A stretch of 64,000 nt of DNA, taken from contig RPFO01000082.1 in assembly GCA_009746045.1 (NCBI GenBank), positions 4,211,952-4,275,951 on the forward strand, in the 5' to 3' direction. The notes under the pieces were generated by a model. That model was given only the letters and a program-made list of their open reading frames with translations. It had not been told where the DNA came from and made no database searches. Each line of letters opens with the position of its first letter. The stretch's first letter is position 1. This document shows, piece after piece, positions 1 to 12,059 of this stretch. This DNA comes from Mesostigma viride. Its lineage: Eukaryota > Streptophyta > Mesostigmatophyceae > Mesostigmatales > Mesostigmataceae. The position numbers and the translations under genes were made by a program.

Positions 1-232
1 GTGGGCTTGGGTACAATGGTCTGCCACCTCTTTCTTGTCCTGCATAGCAGTCCAAGCAAGAGAGATCGAGGGAGGAATTGCGATGCTCAAACTGGGCTGG
101 GACCACTAGGTCGGCCAGCAACTGATCTGTATAGTTCATGTCAGGTCTACCAACCTGTCTGGGTACGTTTGTCCTTGGGGCCAGGCCAGGTCAGGATATG
201 CCGCCCTGGCTGGCGGCAAGCCGCTGGGGGCC
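1..232 (-). pseudogene. LINE copy 1, distal 3' part
   Basis: On the minus strand this stretch matches the region after the copia insertion in LINE copy 2 (27423-27660). Both share the CCGCTGGGGG motif, GGCGGCATATCCTG and the TGGCAGACTGCATTGTCC-like segment, here with differences. It is the continuation of the reverse-transcriptase C-terminal region at 1990-3600, from which the Mutator-like insertion separates it. The reading frame is broken and the window edge cuts it. Identification rests on the match between the two copies. Confidence 0.6.
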
Positions 233-1989
233 AGAGTGAGATCGTACGTTATACGCGTTATACGGTCACGGTGGAGTATAATGTATAATACGGTATAATA
301 CGGTATAATACGGTATTATACGTTTTCGTACGGACACACTCAGAATACTCTGATTTTACACATTTTAAGACACCCACCATCAATCCACATACATGTTTTT
401 AACACTGTTTTGGACATAATCCAAGGTTGCCCTACCCTCGGCTATACTCTATACGGTGGATATTGTGGACACGATCGATGTATTGCATGTAATACTGAGA
501 ATGTAAACGTGCGCATGCATAATTGTGTGTATGTGTATATATGTGGCTTTATATTGGTTATGTTTACTTGGGTGCCTTCACTTTGATGCAAGTAATTATA
601 TATTTTAATATATATATGTGGCTGTGCATGCACGCAAATACTACAGTAGTATACAATTAATGCATGTAGTATGTTTGCATGGTGCGATGCTATGTGAATA
701 TACTGAGCTGCATGTGACTACAGGTGTGTGACTCGTGGTGTGCATTAATTAATTAATTAACTGAATTAATTAATTAATATTAATTAATCTCGTGTCCCCG
801 TTGGGGAACCACGGAGGCTAAACAGGTGGGGATGTGATAAGTAACTCACATATTCTCACCTTCCATACAACAACCTTGTTTTCCAGCAGGCTGAAGAGCA
901 TGACAGGCGTCTATGAGCTCGCCAGCTCCTTGCAACGGTGATGCCGCTCCCAGGCAGCTAGGGTCCTTGACTACGCAATATAGAATGTCTACCGTGTGAA
1001 AACCTCCATACAGGAAGCGTAGCAAAGCCAGATAACTGCCCGATCAATTCTGGGTAGCTTTAGGAAGCATGGCATACGCAGCGTAAGGAAAACCATTGAA
1101 AGCTGCGGAAAATCTGATAGCACAACTGCAACAAGTGGAGAACAAAATAGCAAGAAAAACCCAGAAACGGCGCAAAAAGTTTCATGCCAGGTTCATTAAG
1201 AGCGCAAACAGACTGGGCGGTGACATGCGGCAAATCAACGTACCACGGCCGGCATTATTTCCTACCCAGCTGCAGGCGCGCAAGAAAAGCCAGCCAGCCA
1301 TGGATGGATTAACCGCGGATCGCGCAGGCCTGAACGAGATCATTTTAGAAATGACAGGAAATGGCCGCAGATCAGAGATGCTTAGGTTATTTTCATGGTG
1401 TCCGTTACTAAACGGCTCTTGCTGCATCAAACTAACCCACGAATGTCGAGTTCTACCGTCGCAGGCACACATGCTAGATTATTCATCGCGGCCAAATTGA
1501 CGTTGGATGAGACCCCCGTCCAAATCTGTACCAACAAAGGCAGCGAATTTGCAAATAGTGCAGATCTTGCTATGAAACATCATAATAGAACATCACTTTT
1601 AACCATCGGCTTAATTTTTTCGCCTGTCGCCCGCCGGATTAGCCATATTTTAACGGAACGCACGTCGCCATGGCCACCTCCGCACGGTGCGCGCACTGTG
1701 CACCACAATGTCAAAATAAGATCGCGTCGAATTGTGAAAGTTCAGACGGGTCAGTACTTATAGTAGAGATACGAAATCTGTGGCTTCAAATCGTTGCCCT
1801 GTCGTTCTGGCATCCTAGCCGCGCAAAACGTAAAAAAAACGCGGAAAACACGGCATTATACGGTATTATACGGTATTATACGTCATTATGCGCTAAAACG
1901 TATTACGTATGAAAAATCATACGCTAAAAGCCAGCGTATTACGTATTATACCGTATTATACCGTATTATACGGCGTATGATCTCACTCT
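233..1989. mobile_element. Mutator-like (MULE-type) non-autonomous DNA transposon
   Basis: The ends are perfect 11-bp inverted repeats (AGAGTGAGATC at 233, GATCTCACTCT ending at 1989). They continue imperfectly inward with TATACG-rich sequence: short CGGTATAATA-type repeats at 265-325 and 1855-1975. The element is flanked by an exact 10-bp direct repeat, GCTGGGGGCC, at 223-232 and 1990-1999. The second LINE copy has this 10-mer once, which supports a true target duplication. A duplication of 9-10 bp fits Mutator-like elements. No transposase is recognisable. The longest interior frame (1096-1500) is a basic, unrecognised 134-codon stretch. Confidence 0.75.
743..822 (-). repeat. LINE-tail repeat with TTAA microsatellite inside the Mutator-like element
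   Basis: A TTAA-type microsatellite is followed by TCTCGTGTCCCCGTTGGGGAACCACGGAG, a diverged minus-strand copy of the terminal hairpin repeat at 4300-4372, 40256-40300 and 63035-63082. It is probably a short 5'-truncated retroposon tail. A target duplication is not clear here. Confidence 0.5.
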
Positions 1990-3600
1990 GCTGGGGGCCG
2001 GCTAGACCAAGGGAGGTGTCTACCTGACTGGTTTGAGCAACATGTCCTACAAATACTATCGATCCTACACTGCCTAATCTCATCTGAAATACGGGGCATA
2101 CCCATAAAACAAAAACTCTAGCGACCTATGCGTGGAAAACCCTACATGCATTCAGGACCTGTACTCGGAGCATCCTATATACTGTGCCGTTCAGCCGGGT
2201 GACCAGCTTGTCCGTGAGCGTCCATCATGCCTCGGCGCCGTATGTGAGCACCGTGAGGACCAGGACCTTGAAGAGCACGCGCTTGCGGTCCTCGCCAAGG
2301 TCCTTCGAGTGCCAGTATAGGTGTTGAGCGAGCGGAACCTGGCCCAGGCCAGGCCGATGCGGGTGTCCACATCGTTGGCGGTGTCAGGGAGCATGCTCGA
2401 CCCAGCAGTTTGAAGCGGCCACGGAGCGGTACCTCAGTCCCGTCTAGCAGCCGCGCGAGCGGCGGGCGCCGACTGGTAGCCCCGCCTAGCTCGAAGTTTT
2501 GACGCTAATCTCCACCCCGGCCACCGCCCGCGCCCCCAAGCCCAGACAGCCCAGCGGCAGGTCTGAATGTGCTCGGGGCGCTCGATGAGGGTGGTATCAT
2601 CCGCATAAATCAGGTCGGACAGGCGGTAAACAGGGCCGGCCACCGCCACCCTCTCTGCGATGGTTAAGGATGTCCAAGCCAGGCTCAAACAGCCCTTAAT
2701 TAAGAGCGGTAAAGGGTGCACGTGCCTGGCGCATGACGTGATCCACGAGAATAATGAACAGATATGGGGACAGGACACAACCTTGCCACACTCCGTTGCA
2801 TGTGAAGGGTGAATGGTGGGGTGGTGCCTTCCGCAGTCCGCATAGCCACTGCCTGTGAACCCTCATCATATACAGCCGGCGAATGGCAGCAATAATAAAT
2901 GCTGGTGGCGCGTATGCGATCCAGAGCTAGGATGGCCCAAAGAGCCTCCCGCAGAGGACCGTGTCAAAGGCCGATGTAGTCGACAATATGAAGACTGCAG
3001 CGGGAAACCATCTGGGCAAATGCAACGCACCTCCTCCAGTGACCAGCCGGCGCACGACAAACACAGCCGTGACAGTGTTACGCGGCCACTACAGAAACCC
3101 ATCTGAGACTCACCAAGGTGTGGGTCCAGCGCAGCGCGGAGCCAGCTGTGCAGCAGCAGCATCGGCACATGAACACCTTCAGCGCGGCGTTCGGAGGCAG
3201 ACATCTCGATACATACCGACGTAGTTCAATATACCCAGGTCAGCAGCAGACCGAACCCATGTCTTGTTGTACAGCATGACTCGGATGGCCGTCTGCCACT
3301 CAGCAGGCGGAGGCTCATGCATCAGAGAGCAGAACACGGTTGCAGAACGCCAGCAGAAGCTCCCGCACCGCCAGGTCAGGGGTCTTGAGCAGCTCCGACG
3401 GGCGAAAGGTGATCTGAGCACCGGTCGACCGCCGCTTCGTACCGCAAGCGAGCAAGGGCACCGTCCGATTCCTCCAAAGTGAGGTGGCGGTGGACGACGT
3501 CGTTGGTGGCATTCATGCGCAGCCCTCCTTCGCGGCCCTCAAGGTTATGCGAGAGGTCAAAGAACTTCTGGTGTTCCAACTGTGGCAAACAACTTTCAGT
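1990..3600 (-). pseudogene. LINE copy 1, reverse transcriptase (broken)
   Basis: Several minus-strand frames together follow the order of a non-LTR reverse transcriptase. A stretch near 3300-3200 resembles the 'PPPEWQ...YK...ADLGNYR' block. An EALWAI palm segment lies near 2950-2930, and the catalytic LIYADDTT motif is near 2600. The C-terminal 'RFRSLNTY...LT' segment is at 2400-2200. Frameshifts and stops separate the pieces, so no protein is made. The same C-terminal segment occurs at 12060-12516 and, from a related element, at 41559-42155. Confidence 0.75.
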
Positions 3601-3708
3601 TGGGATTGAGAGGAACCCACCCCAACCGTGAGGTGGTGCTTGTTGGACCGCCCCTTGACGTACGGAGGTGAATTAATGTGCTACCATATATAGACTAGGC
3701 GGTTCCTT
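3600..3708. other. short spacer within the LINE copy
   Basis: No gene is visible between the reverse-transcriptase remnant and the plus-strand retroposon. The sequence TATATAGACTAGGCG at about 3688-3703 resembles TATGTAGATTAAGGCG just after the TTAA tract (4370-4386). The pair may be an old target duplication of the 3709-4372 insertion. Confidence 0.35.
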
Positions 3709-4372
3709 CTCGTCGCAAGAGGTTGCACGACCTCACCTGGACGCTGGACGACGACCTGACCCCCGCTCAGCAGCAGCAGCGACGCGACCTATGGCCGGAA
3801 TACCTCGGCCACAAGCAGGTCGACCCCCAGAAGCCCAAGGTGTACTGGAGGGGCGGGGACCTGATGATTAACCACAATATGTGGACGCCCCCTGCGGGCT
3901 AGAATCAATAGCTTGAACAGCCCTAGCTTGTATCCATTGGCAGTCACTGCCGCCATGGCAGCCATGCCTAGAATGTTTGCCTAGCTGTGCCACCATACCT
4001 AGTCACGTGCACTGCTAACATGCACGGTACACAACCAGCCATAGCCTCAGCTTAGCCCTGGTACAGCCATGCTACGTCCTGGCTATATGATCAGTTTACT
4101 TGCCCAGGCGCTATACTTGTTACTGATGATATGCTCACATGGGTCTTATTGCACCCACAGCACTTGCCGGATCTTCTATGGCGTGTCCGATTGCCGCTGT
4201 GGCATGCCTCTGGCATGAAGGAGAAAGGGGGTCTCTGCTCTTTCTTCCTGTTGTGCACATGCAGGGATTAAAAGCACTTCGGTGCGCCGTGACTCCCCAA
4301 CGGGAGCACGATCGAGTTTAATTAATTAATTAATTAATTAATTAATTAATTAATTAATTAATTAATTAATAT
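3709..4372 (+). mobile_element. 5'-truncated LINE: ORF1 tail, 3' UTR and TTAA tail
   Basis: The first 190 bases encode the end of an ORF1-like protein (DLTPAQQQQRDLWPEYLG). This is nearly identical to 37690-37865. From 3862 it matches 39828-40300, including the GCACTTCGGTGC tetraloop hairpin and GTGACTCCCCAACGGGAGCACGA. It ends in about 13 copies of TTAA. Structure and tail are typical of a retroposed 3' fragment. The possible 15-bp flanking duplication is imperfect. Confidence 0.65.
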
Positions 4373-4425
4373 GTAGATTAAGGCGTGCTGTCAGAGGCTA
4401 AGTAGGGTTAATAAGCGAGCTGAGG

Positions 4426-4963
4426 CTACATACAGTAGCTGCTGCCAGCGGCGACTGGCGAGCACAAAAGGCCGTCGCCACCTAAGCCTGGCGCCCCACT
4501 GCCAGCAAAGTAAGAACTGACGCCAACCGCCTGCCAGTCGTTCAGTGAGCACCGTGCCAGGACGGCACCGTGCGACGGTGTTCCTGGACGCCTACCAAGA
4601 GCAGACACATGCACGTTTATCAAGGCGAAATTTGCAACAAGCTCGGCTCTATACCCGATAATAGCTATGGCCGCAATCTGCCAGTAATGTACGTGCATTG
4701 AAGGTGGTGAGGGCCAGTGTCGCCTGCTGGCCCAACAGGGGAGAACGTAGGGTGGAGATGGGGGTGGATGCAGTGGAAGGTCGGTGGGGATGATGGAGGT
4801 GCATGAGACGGTGGGGGTGGAAATGGAGGGAATAGTGCTTTTCATCGCATGTACCTTGTCCTGCAATTACAGTGTAAGCGTAGGATGCGAGCCTGCCGCC
4901 TGCATGCTCTGGGTACTCGGGGATGACTGCGCAAGGCAATATAGGTGGAAGTAATCCTGTCAC
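4426..4963 (-). pseudogene. LINE APE-type endonuclease fragment (probable)
   Basis: Two overlapping minus-strand frames contain a TFNARTLL stretch and then LVANFALINVHVSALG...HGAV...FAGSG...GGDG. This resembles the N-terminal part of the apurinic-like endonuclease of non-LTR elements (TxNxRTL start, then the LxxxxIxVVxLQE-like block). The canonical Gln-Glu is not preserved and stops interrupt it. By position and strand it would be the 5' part of LINE copy 1. The assignment is from pattern only. Confidence 0.4.
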
Positions 4964-5093
4964 GGATGTGAGCTATGTTGTCCGCACACAAGAGTAATTG
5001 GGTATACTGGCATGCAGTCGGAAACTGTCAGTCAGTAGGTTAGTCGCAACTAGCTCCATGGGGACTGTTGCGACCGGGGCCGGGTTTCGACAA

Positions 5094-5320
5094 CGTCTGC
5101 GTGAGGTACGCTGGCGGATGTCAGAACTGCTTCGGTACGGTTAACACTAATTGCGCCGGGCGCGGCGTGATTTACGCCAGCAAGGTCAGTATAATGCTAC
5201 GGCGGTACACTTGGTGACGGATGTCGGCATGCTGAATTGCTCACTGCGGCAGTTCACTTGCGTCTGCGTGAGTTACGCCGGCGAATGTCAGCATTGCTAC
5301 GGCAGTATGCACCCGGTTAC
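5094..5320. repeat. degenerate ~58-bp tandem repeats
   Basis: About four diverged units contain GCGTGAGTTACGCCGGCGAA, TGTCAG and CTACGG blocks, spaced 55-62 bp apart. They directly abut the left end of inverted-repeat element copy A. No coding potential is seen from 4964 to here. Confidence 0.5.
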
Positions 5321-7083
5321 ATAGCATTACCGAAAACCAAGGGTTGGCACAACAGACCTCGGCTTTCAAGTTCCAGTGTACCCCTGCGGCATCTAGCCAT
5401 ATATGCTGACTACTAGTTGCGAGTGCGCACCAGTCACAGTAGTTACCCTTCGCACAAACCTCAGCCAATCATTTCCGTAACCGCCCTTTTGGCACCGCAG
5501 GAACTATTCTGTCTGATTCGGCCAGACAGACTGATTCGGCCAGACTGATTCGGCCATCCAAGGAATTAATTGGGAAGGAAAAACGGCATGGAATCAGGAA
5601 GGGAAAACGGTGGAATTATATGCAGCCTGAACGAGTACAACGGCTATTGTCCGTTCAACTCCGGTCTCACGGGCCATGCGACGCCATGTCGACCCGCCCA
5701 TGCTTAGCCTTTTGCGCTATACATAGACTAGAGAAAAATGGTCCCGTTCTTGCCTTAGCAAAAAAATGCACCTCAGCACCTGTTATCCATGGTAAATTTG
5801 CTAGCAATGACAGTCTGGAAAACTTATTACAAAACGGCAAATCAATCCAATCTCATGTTCAAAAGGCGGCTTTCTTGTCTGTAGACATGTTTCGACTACT
5901 TTGTTTATGCGTGTGATTCAAACAAACCAATTGTGACTTAATTCCAGATTAGGAGGGTTATGGCTGGCAGGACTGATATATTGCATGACGACACGCTTTT
6001 TGTGGCTTGAGACAGAAAGCTGTGTATAAATTTCGTACGTGAGATGTTTGTCATGTTCATTTTGATTTTAACGCACAGCCCCCCTTCAGCATGTCGAATG
6101 GCATGCGCAGGTGCTGGCTGGCAGCCACTGCCATGCATGTCGCCGGATCAGACTGGCGCGGACATTGTACAAACCACAATGTAATCTTCTTGTTCGATCA
6201 CACATGCTATTACCACAACCACCATCGGTAAGCCGACGTTGTGCAGGATTTTTTTCCATATGCCTTGGTTTAATAGCGGACGCTGCATCGATCATACATA
6301 CTGTCTAGACCTGATTCGGCCCGTGAAGCTGGTTGTCAGCTAGACGTTAGCAGCTGAGTGCCGGGCCGCCCTATCGGGAATAACTTTCACACTGTCCATC
6401 AGCATTAAAAGTTGAAAATTCCCTCCGATCGAACATGCCATAACAGGAAAATGCCATCATCTGTTGAAGTCCAGGCTTATATTTGCCACGATGTGGTGTG
6501 TGCCAGTTGTGCCACCTGTTGTAATTTACATTACTAGGCTTGGTGTTACTAGGGATTTCATTCATGGTGTTACACAGTCTTAGTAGCCATGCCAGTATAG
6601 CACACAAGCCATATCAAACCTAACTCCCAAGTTGTCCAGTGATGCATGTGGTACCAGTGAACCTTACCTTGTACAGTAAAATAAGTTATGATATTGGTTG
6701 ATGCTGTTGTGCGCCCGTGCTTTCAATTTGTTTCATAATCCATGTGCCGTTCAGGCACGCACGTGTGAAATATCCAGGTATGTCTGTCATCTTCCCCCCC
6801 CGTATCATTAAATATCTCTGAGCCCAGATTGTTGTGGCACTGCGATAATACATAATATAGTAGCGTCGAAGAAAATGTGGGGCAGGTATTTGTGCAATTA
6901 ACGTGCCATACGAACATTCCGGACGGTACATTCCGGTGATGTCAGGCAGTTTGGGGGTTCGCTTGGTTGGTCCCTTGGTTGCTTCCTCGCTTGGCTGCCA
7001 CTGCGGGGGTATATAAGGACCTTTGTGCTCAAATGCATGGAGAGACGCTACTAGACGTGCATGCACGTTTGATGGATGGGTGC

Positions 7084-7549
7084 ATGGGTGGGTGGGTGGG
7101 TGGGTGGGTGGGTGGGTGGGTGGGTGGGTGGGTGGGTGGGTGGGTGGGTGGGTGGGTGGGTGGGTGGGTGGGTGGGTGGGTGGGTGGGTGGGTGGGTGGG
7201 TGGGTGGGTGGGTGGGTGGGTGGGTGGGTGGGTGGGTGGGTGTGCATGGGTGGGTGGGTGCATGGGTGGGTGGGTGGGTGGGTGGGTGGGTGGGTGGGTG
7301 GGTGGGTGGGTGGTGGGTGGGTGGGTGGGTGGGTGGGTGGGTGGGTGGTGGGTGGGTGGGTGGGTGGGTGGGTGGGTGGGTGGGTGGGTGGGTGGGTGGG
7401 TCGGGTGGGTGGGTGGGTGGGTGGGTGGTGTGGGTGGGTGGGTGGGTGGGTGGGTGGGTGGTGGGTGGGTGGGTGGGTGGGTGGGTGGGTGGGTGGGTGG
7501 GTGGGTGGGTGGGTGGGTGGGTACGTGGGTGGGTGGGTGGGTGGGTGGA
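7084..7549. repeat. (GGGT)n microsatellite
   Basis: About 465 bp of nearly pure GGGT with a few interruptions (TGTGCATGG, GGTGGTGGG). All frames stay open on both strands, which explains apparent Gly-Trp-Val and Thr-His-Pro 'proteins'. The matching tract in copy B is at 24230-24713. Confidence 0.97.
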
Positions 7550-7554
7550 GGGGG

Positions 7555-7690
<136 letters not shown>

Positions 7691-8303
7691 GTGTGTCTGG
7701 CTGGGTGGGTGGGTGTGCGTGCTTGGGTGGGTACGTGGGACAGTGTGGATGTGGGTGTGCGTGCTTGTGTGGGTGCGTGAGGATCGAGGGAGTGGCTGGG
7801 TGAGCGAGTCAAGCATGCACGTGTCAAACAGCCAGGTAGAATTGTCATCCTTACGCCCCATCATGCCAAATCATTGGCATGGATTGTTGTGGCACTGCCA
7901 TCATGCACTATAGCGCTGAAGAAAACGATGATGGGCAAATATTTGTGAAAGCGACACACCATATATGTCAGCGGCATGGCAGTGGCTGCTATCAACAAGC
8001 AGCTCTTGCCTCCATGCACAGTCAAACACCTGCATAAACTTCAATGCAGATTATTGACATATCTTTTGTATATCATACACAGAGTATTTGCATTTGTATA
8101 TTATTTGTATACCAATGCAGTTTGCAACCTGTAACCACTGGTGTTGCTAGTAATCTGGTCATGTGAGTCGTGTTGATATCAAAGTGCTGCGATGCAAGTC
8201 ATACATCAGAACTAAAGCGGCTGAACACTGGCCAGCTACGGACACAAAGAGTCACACACACTCACACACATGCGCGCGCACATGCACACACACAGGCACA
8301 CAC

Positions 8304-8305
8304 TG

Positions 8306-8379
<74 letters not shown>
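8304..8379. repeat. (CA)n microsatellite
   Basis: About 38 CA units. Copy B has only about 11 at the same place (25362-25384). Confidence 0.96.
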
Positions 8380-8380
<1 letters not shown>

Positions 8381-8677
8381 GTGCTCCGTGCATCGCCAAC
8401 CAGGGCCTGACAACTGCGGCCGAGACCAATGCCGAACACACCCATGCATCAGAGCACATTATTGCGTATGCCAGGCACACCGCGTTTGCCATGGAACACA
8501 TGGATAGACGCTTCGTAAACGTGACAACGAACGACCTGCTGAGATCCCCACACTTGCGCGCAGGAAAGGCGGCACACTTACACGTTTCATAGATTAGTCG
8601 GGGCGAGATAGTAACTCGTTTGCCTAGCCGTCATTAAGCCTACAGGCGTTCCAAGAAACGCGAGAAATTTCTCTACC

Positions 8678-9169
8678 AGTGACAGTTAGTAAATGGAATG
8701 AACGACGTAGTATAATGCTTGAGAACACTGTGTGCTGAGAGCAATGAATTGCTTGGTTCATTAGAAAATAGGTTTACCCTTTATCAACATTCCTCTCACT
8801 GGCTGCGCCGCCAGTGACCGTTGGGTGCAGACCGTTGGCCCGAGGCCGCACGATGACAGGTCGCAGTCTAGTCACTGCATCGTGTGATCACAGATCAATG
8901 CACGCTGCAGTACGGTCCCTATCTAGGATACTCTAGTACCGTCCACTGACAGGACACTACGTATACTGGGTACTAACATCTGTCACGTACCCCAGTACCC
9001 AAAGTACCTATCTAGGGAAACGTATGCGACTCGACTAGCATTCCTATCTGCATAGCCCACGTGGTATTTATATTCACATACCAACGTAGGTTTACAAGGC
9101 TTATTCATACGTTGTATTCACAATGCCTTTGAGACTTAGTCTGCAGCAAAGCATGGAGACTAACTGTGA
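8678..9169. mobile_element. 492-bp non-autonomous TIR insertion in copy A
   Basis: The ends are imperfect inverted repeats (TGACAGTTAGT at 8680 versus TCACAGTTAGT reading in from 9169; 10 of 11 match). CTACC flanks it on both sides (8673-8677 and 9170-9174). Copy B lacks the insert and reads CTACC-A-CTACC at 25673-25683. No coding potential is seen. The superfamily cannot be assigned from a 5-bp duplication alone. Confidence 0.6.
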
Positions 9170-9860
9170 CTACCGGTGGCGCACTCAGTGTCGGTCTATG
9201 ATCGATCGCAGAAACGTAGTCTTGACGGGGCATTACACTGTCGTGCATGTAACCACAGAGCATGAATGGTGGCATGACAACGAAAGAAAGTTTTCCCGCC
9301 CGACCTCCGGCCCCTACCGCATATTCCACACATACATTTCTTGTTTTTGGTCCATTGGAGTTCCTTCCCACCAAGAGAAACATTTATTTTACATTTTTGT
9401 GTGCTAGGCTTTATACGGACAGCCTATACCACACCTTCAAACTCAGTGCACATCATTATCAAGTTGGTTATTGTAGCACCATGCTGGGGGCCCAGCATAC
9501 TCGAACACAAGGTGTTGCCCCTCGTAGCAGCGTGGGTGGGTGGGTGGGAGCTGAAAAGAGGCCTCCCTACGTCCCCTACACCACTCTAAGTACTGACTAT
9601 CATTCACATTGCGCCACGCAGGCCTGCCGGCTGGCGCAGGTACAAGGTGTACTGACTGCCAATCACAGTTGCGCCACGCCTGGCGGCTGGCGCAGGTAAC
9701 AAGGTCTAGTGACGTACGTTAGAAGCTACCTAGGCCTGCACTCCGGAACCACACTCAGCCTAGGCACAAAAAGGGCCGGCCGGTGCAGTACCCTCGTGAC
9801 AAGCGCTAGTCTTACGCTACCTACGGCAGGTCGGTCCCCTTTGAGCCCGTCCACGCGTCA

Positions 9861-9870
9861 TATATAAAAT
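9861..9870 (+). promoter_or_regulatory. TATA-box-like motif near end of first unit
   Basis: TATATAAAAT lies about 17 bp before the start of the next unit. The same motif is at 11434-11443. Its place fits a promoter that starts transcription into the following P segment, as in U3-R of an LTR. This is inferred from the motif only. Confidence 0.35.
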
Positions 9871-11433
9871 GAGCGAAGCTCAGCAAATACATTTCTTGTT
9901 TTTGGTCCATTGGAGTTCCTTCCCACCAAGAGAAACATTTATTTTACATTTTTGTGTGCTAGGCTTTATACGGACAGCCTATACCACACCTTCAAACTCA
10001 GTGCACATCATTATCAAGTTGGTTATTGTAGCACCATGCTGGGGGCCCAGCATACTCGAACACAAGGTGTTGCCCCCACACCTCCTTCCTGGCCACCAAG
10101 GCTGTCGCCAACCTTGGTGCCGATTTTCTTTCCGCCCGGCCATGGCCCCCCTCCTGCACGCTGCCACGGCTGTACTGCCGCCCCCGTGTGGCCGCTACGG
10201 TTTCCCGGCGGACGCAGGGCGGCACCCATGTCGTTCCCCCCGTTAGGGGGGCGGTTTCCAGCGGCTGCTCATTAGGCCTTACGCCCCCGGACCGTCTCTC
10301 ACAAGCCCAGGACCCATCACCAGCCCCACCCCCGAGGCTGGGATTTCCCGGCATTGAAACCTTTGTGGCGATAGGCCCTCTACCCTACCAAGGCCTTGGC
10401 TTGGAAACTGCTTAGCCAAGGCCCTGACCAGGGCTTGTGTTGTTGTAGGAAATTTTTTATGGCATAGATATGCCCCCCTGGCTGAACCGAACTCTTTATC
10501 GCTTTTCCTATAATGCATCATACAGGATAAAAACAAGGCGATAAAACAGCAAGAATTTCAGCCCCGCCAGGCGAACATTCTTTGCTGAAAAACTGGGCAA
10601 TGATGAAGAGCGCGCTCCTCCCACCAAGATTCGCTCCAGCCCCGCATCCTCCCCGAAACTCCCGTCTGGCCACAGGCCGAAAGATCGGGTCCGCTGTCAG
10701 GCTCCTGGCAGTTATGGGCTACCCTGGCACCCCGCGCTAGCCATCTCCACGTTTAAGGCAGATTCGCCTCCACCTGTGATTCTTTCCACCATAGCCGCTG
10801 GCCCTGGCCTGTATGGCTCCTTCCCTGACGTTGTCCGACTAAAATCGCAGCTTCCCCAGTGCCAGGAAGCCGCTTGCCGCACCCAGGGGTAGAGGGGAAT
10901 CGTCAGTGGGCCCAGCGCCGGAAATCACACCATTTTACTCAAAACGTAGAGCCCCCCACCCAACAACCATTACCGTGGCCTGTAACGGTGGGTGGCGAAC
11001 ATAAAGACCTTTATTCCAGGCCTCTCCACGCCCGGAGAGGCCGATAGCATCGTCTTACATTCAGCGCAGCCGCCATAGCGGCCAGCCGACCTTGCCAGCA
11101 AATGCTGGGATCAAGTTGCGAAGCTGAAAAGAGGCCTCCCTACGTCCCCTACACCACTCTAAGTACTGACTATCATTCACATTGCGCCACGCAGGCCTGC
11201 CGGCTGGCGCAGGTACAAGGTGTACTGACTGCCAATCACAGTTGCGCCACGCCTGGCGGCTGGCGCAGGTAACAAGGTCTAGTGACGTACGTTAGAAGCT
11301 ACCTAGGCCTGCACTCCGGAACCACACTCAGCCTAGGCACAAAAAGGGCCGGCCGGTGCAGTACCCTCGTGACAAGCGCTAGTCTTACGCTACCTACGGC
11401 AGGTCGGTCCCCTTTGAGCCCGTCCACGCGTCA

Positions 11434-11443
11434 TATATAAAAT
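11434..11443 (+). promoter_or_regulatory. TATA-box-like motif near end of second unit
   Basis: Second copy of TATATAAAAT, 17 bp before the end of the full unit. It has the same context as the copy at 9861. Confidence 0.35.
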
Positions 11444-11815
11444 GAGCGAAGCTCAGCAAGTGATATTATAGCTGTTATAACTCGACGTACTGGAGGAAAC
11501 ATGCGGAAAACATGCTGGGCGAGTCCTGTCAAAATTAAAACCAACAGACTTAATGACAGCGCCGTTTGAACGACAGCAAGAGCTTCCATGCCATCGAACA
11601 CTGCCACGACTGGTATAGCTCTGAGGTTGGTCTAAAAGCCTGTCGTCTCAGAAAAAATGTTCTATGCTCGGAGTCCACGGAGTCAGGTGTCGATCAGCCC
11701 GCAGATGCTGTACAGATACTGTAGTAGTGACTCATGAAGTGAAAGATTTGGGCAGATTTTGGCCCGTCAAGTTTGGTCAATCCGGCCCTGGATCAGTCAG
11801 TATGCTGAAATTATG

Positions 11816-12059
11816 GATTGTGAAAATGTCGACCCACGATATACATAAGCGAGAGAGAGAGACACGGATAGCGTGTAGTATCTCTCAGTTCCCTTCAAGT
11901 TACGCCTTGGTATTTCCTAGAGCTGTCGAGGCAAGGTTAACAACGGATCCAGTGATAGGTATCAATAAGACGTGATCGCACTAGTCGGGAGACTATCACC
12001 CAAGGAAGGTTGTATTGTTTTGATTCTCAGTGTCTCACGATCGAGTTGAGCACAGCACC
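11816..12059. other. unassigned spacer
   Basis: Not shared with copy B and without visible coding or structural signal beyond a short GAGAGAGAGA tract. It lies between truncated copy A and LINE copy 2. Confidence 0.5.

Larger units (their letters stand above)
9341..11459. mobile_element. tandem pair of a repeat unit: deleted unit plus full 1.57-kb unit
   Basis: The layout is P - 30-bp middle - Q (9341-9886), followed at once by P - 1049-bp middle - Q (about 9889-11459). P (ACATTTCTTG...GTTGCCCC, about 185 bp) and Q (AGCTGAAAAG...GCTCAGCAA, about 330 bp) are nearly identical between units. Copy B lacks the whole block. The middle of the full unit (10076-11124) has no recognised gene; one start-less frame of about 110 codons (about 10556-10890) has a Pro/Ser-rich sequence of unknown nature. 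It could be a permuted LTR-type element or another tandem mobile unit. Confidence 0.6.

Noticed and set aside
5238-5468. Small minus-strand frame near the left end of copy A
   Set aside because: It crosses the element boundary and has no counterpart with conserved codons in copy B.
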